This document shows, in pieces, positions 62,559 through 64,000 of a stretch of DNA of 64,000 nt (its first letter is position 1; the number at the start of each line of letters is the position of its first letter). The stretch is from Kordia antarctica. GTDB lineage: Bacteria > Bacteroidota > Bacteroidia > Flavobacteriales > Flavobacteriaceae. The translations under genes and the position numbers were made by a program. A model generated the notes under the pieces. The model saw only the letters and a list, made by a program, of their open reading frames with translations. It was not told where the DNA came from and searched no databases. The stretch is from assembly GCF_009901525.1 (NCBI RefSeq), contig NZ_CP019288.1:3687501-3751500 (forward strand), given 5' to 3'.

Positions 62559-63884
62559 ATGAAAAAAGTATTCGTAAACTGTTGCGCATTGCTACTGATG
62601 ACATTCATAAGTTGTCAAAAAGAAACTATCAACACTGAAGGAACTGAAACTGTAAAAGAATCAGAAATAACACAAAAAGGAGACGGAAGTGCTTCAAATG
62701 CTGAGGTAGGTAACGAACTCGTTATTCTATATCCTGACGGAACCACAGAAGCCGAAAAAATACTAAAAAGAGCAGAATACAACATTGAAGAATTTAAAAA
62801 ATGTGAATGTGCAGACCCAAACCTTGAACTTTGGGTTTTTAGCAAAAGAGAAGCTGGCGGCGGTGGTTTGGAAGACAAACGAGCAACAGCTAAATCAGAT
62901 GAAGAAATAGAAGGTGCAGAATTCAATCCGAATATTAAAATAAGCGAAACTATGTTTGTTGATTTTGCGGGTATTGGAAGCCCAAGTGACGGAATTGCAA
63001 AACGAGTAGCATCAAATCAAGGCGTAACCGTTGCCGTATTAGATACAGGCATCATGTATGATTATGAAGGTTTTACCACGCCATTTTTATACAATAGCGA
63101 TCAAAATGGTTGCAATGATAATGGCTATACTGAATTGTTTGGTTGGAATTTTGTAGACGAAAACAACAACCCGTATGACAATCACCAAGGAAGACACGGA
63201 ACGATTGTTACACAATTAATTGCTTCTAAATTTGAAGCAGCAAACGTAAATTATCAAATTCTGCCTGTAAAAGTAGCGAGCGAAACAGGAAACATTCGGT
63301 ATTTTGACGCCTTATGCGGATTTCAGTTTGCAGCAAACAAACCCGATGTAGATATTATAAATATGAGTTTTGGTTGGTATCACCATGAACGTGAGTTGCT
63401 TGAAAAGTTCATTATCGATGTTGAAGATCGAATCTTAGTTGTAACCTCAGCAGGAAACAAAGGTACCAATAATGATATGACTACACATTATCCATCATCG
63501 TATGAAGTAGATAATATTTTGGCAATTGCAGGTTTGGGAAGTGGCGGAACACCATCAAATACACCTAGCTCTTACTATGATGCTGTAGTACTAAATCCTA
63601 ATGGTTCATCATCCAATAGCAATTCAGGCTTGGCAAGTTTTTCCAACAGAGGAACCATGTCAGTAGATATTGCGGCACCAAGCGAGCAAATACCTTTTAT
63701 CTATAACAATGAAACATTTTATGTAGACGGAACCTCATACTCAGCTGCACTAACTTCAGGATATAGCGGAACGCTTCACTTAAATGGAATGACAGGAATC
63801 GCTTTAAGAGCAAAAGTTTTAGAAAATAGTGTGTACAATGCAAATCTTTCTGAAATACAATATTCTAGCCACATACCAGATTAG
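62559..63884 (+). CDS. S8 subtilisin-like serine protease lipoprotein
   Basis: A 441-aa protease. Signal with lipobox LLLMTFISCQKE (Cys19), an inhibitor-like propeptide (about 50-130, NELVILYPDGTTEAEKILKR), then the subtilase domain with Asp162 (VAVLDTGIM), His213 (GRHGTIVTQLIA), oxyanion Asn300 (VTSAGNKG) and Ser393 (DGTSYSAALTSG). All triad residues are intact. No T9SS tail; the chain ends soon after the catalytic Ser, so it is a compact form. It lies 103 bp after the Cys-rich protein, with a terminator between, so it is likely separately expressed. It might process surface proteins or exported peptides. Confidence 0.95.
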   Translation: MKKVFVNCCALLLMTFISCQKETINTEGTETVKESEITQKGDGSASNAEVGNELVILYPDGTTEAEKILKRAEYNIEEFKKCECADPNLELWVFSKREAGGGGLEDKRATAKSDEEIEGAEFNPNIKISETMFVDFAGIGSPSDGIAKRVASNQGVTVAVLDTGIMYDYEGFTTPFLYNSDQNGCNDNGYTELFGWNFVDENNNPYDNHQGRHGTIVTQLIASKFEAANVNYQILPVKVASETGNIRYFDALCGFQFAANKPDVDIINMSFGWYHHERELLEKFIIDVEDRILVVTSAGNKGTNNDMTTHYPSSYEVDNILAIAGLGSGGTPSNTPSSYYDAVVLNPNGSSSNSNSGLASFSNRGTMSVDIAAPSEQIPFIYNNETFYVDGTSYSAALTSGYSGTLHLNGMTGIALRAKVLENSVYNANLSEIQYSSHIPD

Positions 63885-63936
63885 TACAATATATAGTTTA
63901 AATTAGGTTTAGGTAATCTTGCATTTAGACTATTCA

Positions 63937-63964
63937 AAAGGGGAGTTGCAAAACTCCTCTTTTA
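63937..63964 (+). terminator. Rho-independent terminator of the S8 protease gene
   Basis: AAAGGGGAGTT (63937-63947), GCAA loop, AACTCCTCTTT (63952-63962) with T run; one wobble pair. Confidence 0.85.
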
Positions 63965-63968
63965 TTAA

Positions 63969-64000
63969 TGAAACTCAATTTTGAGAAGTCTGAAAGACGC
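63969..64000 (+). repeat. Two-hairpin dispersed repeat, copy 3 (cut by window end)
   Basis: TGAAACTCAATTTTGAGAAG then GTCT-GAA-AGAC (63988-63998): the left half of hairpin one, matching 14073-14147 and 34619-34692. It directly follows a terminator, as copy 1 does. Confidence 0.65.

Noticed and set aside
62559-63884. Subtilase called as LanP of the cluster
   Set aside because: It is beyond the sigma and T9SS genes with its own terminator, and the C39 peptidase domain already fits the GG leaders; kept only as a low-interest idea.

Overview
The window reads as chromosome of a low-GC marine Bacteroidota, most likely family Flavobacteriaceae. The evidence is SusC/SusD pairs, type IX secretion (T9SS) C-terminal sorting domains, TPR/AraC hybrid regulators, promoters of the form TTTG-N19-TAnnTTTG, and split LanB enzymes. 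The overall gene feel is Kordia-like, which is an inference only.

Layout. 1-5.7 kb: a truncated hypothetical gene, an S9 prolyl-oligopeptidase lipoprotein, a small double-glycine peptide that looks like a class I lanthipeptide precursor (2644-2817), its neighbouring TPR/AraC-type regulator, and a small membrane protein. 6.4-9.3 kb: two almost identical 127-aa exported proteins in tandem, then a 193-aa anchored protein, an HTTM (vitamin K-dependent carboxylase-like) membrane protein and a DCC thiol-disulfide oxidoreductase. 9.4-13.6 kb: a TonB-dependent-receptor-like protein, a zinc-ribbon hypothetical protein and MsrA.

14.3-37.7 kb is a complete starch/maltodextrin utilisation locus. It has two GH13 lipoproteins, a GH31 alpha-glucosidase, a tandem-esterase protein, a GH65 maltose-phosphorylase-type enzyme, beta-phosphoglucomutase, an MFS sugar importer and a LacI regulator on the minus strand. 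Divergently there follow SusC, SusD, a SusE/F-like lipoprotein and a T9SS-secreted GH13 amylase. Surface amylase cuts starch, SusCD imports oligomers, periplasmic enzymes shorten them, MFS imports maltose, and GH65 plus PgmB convert it to glucose and glucose-6-phosphate.

37.9-42.5 kb is an unusual minus-strand set of three: a pyruvoyl (phosphatidylserine-decarboxylase-family) enzyme, a 603-aa exported protein of unknown function and a lipoprotein with one CxxCH haem-c motif. 42.75-44.6 kb is a retron: a strong promoter, a structured non-coding region, an 81-aa unknown protein, an XRE-type HTH protein and a retron reverse transcriptase. A lone AAA/OLD-like ATPase faces it.

46.2-58.7 kb is a class I lanthipeptide system of the split-LanB type: a C39 peptidase ABC exporter and HlyD adaptor on plus; a precursor, a TPR/AraC regulator, a frameshifted second precursor, a SpaB_C-type elimination protein, a LanB glutamylation-domain protein and a LanC cyclase on minus. 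Upstream lie an ECF sigma factor and a TPR-bearing anti-sigma-like protein, divergent from a 1210-aa Cys-rich T9SS protein and an S8 protease lipoprotein.

Points most worth a second look: the lanthipeptide precursors (one remote beside a prolyl oligopeptidase, one broken by a single missing A), the retron, a covarying two-hairpin repeat found three times, a shared palindrome upstream of the first regulator, the remote precursor and the HTTM operon, and the decarboxylase/haem lipoprotein operon. All assignments come from reading motifs by eye; no database search was possible.
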